Assembly (NCBI GenBank): GCA_963565915.1
Contig: OY751496.1
Location: 2,542,001 to 2,606,000, forward strand
Source: Entoloma clypeatum
Lineage: Eukaryota > Basidiomycota > Agaricomycetes > Agaricales > Entolomataceae
Direction: 5' to 3'
Length of the DNA: 64,000 nucleotides
Made by a program: the position numbers and the translations under genes. The notes beneath the pieces were generated by a model. That model was not told the origin of the DNA. It saw only the letters and a list, made by a program, of their open reading frames with translations, and ran no database searches. The first letter of the stretch is position 1; the number at the start of each line of letters is the position of its first letter. Shown one piece after another: positions 63,786-64,000 of this stretch.

Positions 63786-64000
63786 GTTAAGAACTGATTG
63801 ACAAAAACGTCGGAGCTATGTCGGACGCATCGGAGGGTCGGAGGGTGGTCGGAGCACGTGCGACATAGGGGCAAGGACTTGGCTTCAACTTGTGTGTTGC
63901 GCCCTCGCTAATACGTCGGTGTTCTTATTTCGGAGGATCAGAGGTCGGACTCAAGTTAAGAGTCGGAAAGAGGACAGGAGGTAAGATGTCGAATCTAAGT
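63786..64000. other. Possible start of another LTR or repeat at the window edge
   Basis: Begins TGTTAAGAACTG and is rich in GTCGGAG/TCGGAGG units. It could be the beginning of an LTR cut by the window end, but the other end is not visible. Confidence 0.25.

Noticed and set aside
1..64000. CRISPR arrays, rRNA genes, bacterial operons
   Set aside because: None seen; the window is eukaryotic with spliced genes and retroelements.

Overview
The window looks like a repeat-rich piece of a filamentous basidiomycete (Agaricomycete) nuclear genome. Evidence: spliced genes with 50-85 nt GT-AG introns, a BTB/POZ protein of the type expanded in mushrooms, an FHA-RING protein of the Dma1 type, Tigger/pogo-like transposases with K/E-rich tails, a Tad/I-type LINE, Copia elements, and Ty3/Gypsy elements with chromodomains. 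Only four genes look like intact host genes, all between about 15.2 and 23.7 kb: a secreted protein with internal repeats between dibasic sites (15232-16163, +), the FHA-RING protein (16837-18652, -), a small secreted cysteine-rich protein with seven introns (21195-22097, +) and a BTB/POZ protein (22844-23741, -). Almost everything else is mobile DNA or genes broken by it.

Layout. 1-287: end of a hAT-like element. 505-9671: tandem Copia array (LTR-gag/pol-LTR-gag) whose second gag is hit by a 5'-truncated LINE. 9672-14178: front half of a Gypsy element lying inside the front half of a transposase gene (A). 15.2-23.7 kb: host genes. 24226-28779: rear half of the second Copia unit, inverted. 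28780-35475: full-length LINE, inverted. 36036-39945: rear half of the same Gypsy element. 39946-48031: the rest of transposase A and all of a second transposase (B), cut by three hAT-like or foldback elements and one inversion. 49.7-54.3 kb: a transposase tail, two solo LTRs and an unfamiliar zinc-finger-like gene. 54.7-63.8 kb: an unfamiliar Agaricomycete repetitive gene (D) split by a second Gypsy element.

Main result. Target-site duplications (TSDs) show two inversions that annotation alone would hide. Inversion 1 (19.1-24.5 kb) has its breakpoints in two opposed LINE copies. The TSDs of the Copia array (CACTG), the truncated LINE (12 bp), the full-length LINE (15 bp) and the Gypsy element (AGTTC) are each split between the two ends of the block. 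Undoing it rejoins all four elements and the transposase A reading frame. Inversion 2 (40026-44470) has one breakpoint exactly at the terminus of a hAT-like element. Undoing it rejoins transposase A (a Tyr-Gln-Gly-Leu / Asp-Val-Val-Val junction, in frame) and transposase B (a perfect 8-bp TSD, in frame).

Nearly all nonsense mutations in the elements are TGA where the sister copy or the family has an Arg CGA codon, which points to CpG deamination or premeiotic methylation. All family assignments and comparisons were made by eye; no searches or alignments were run.
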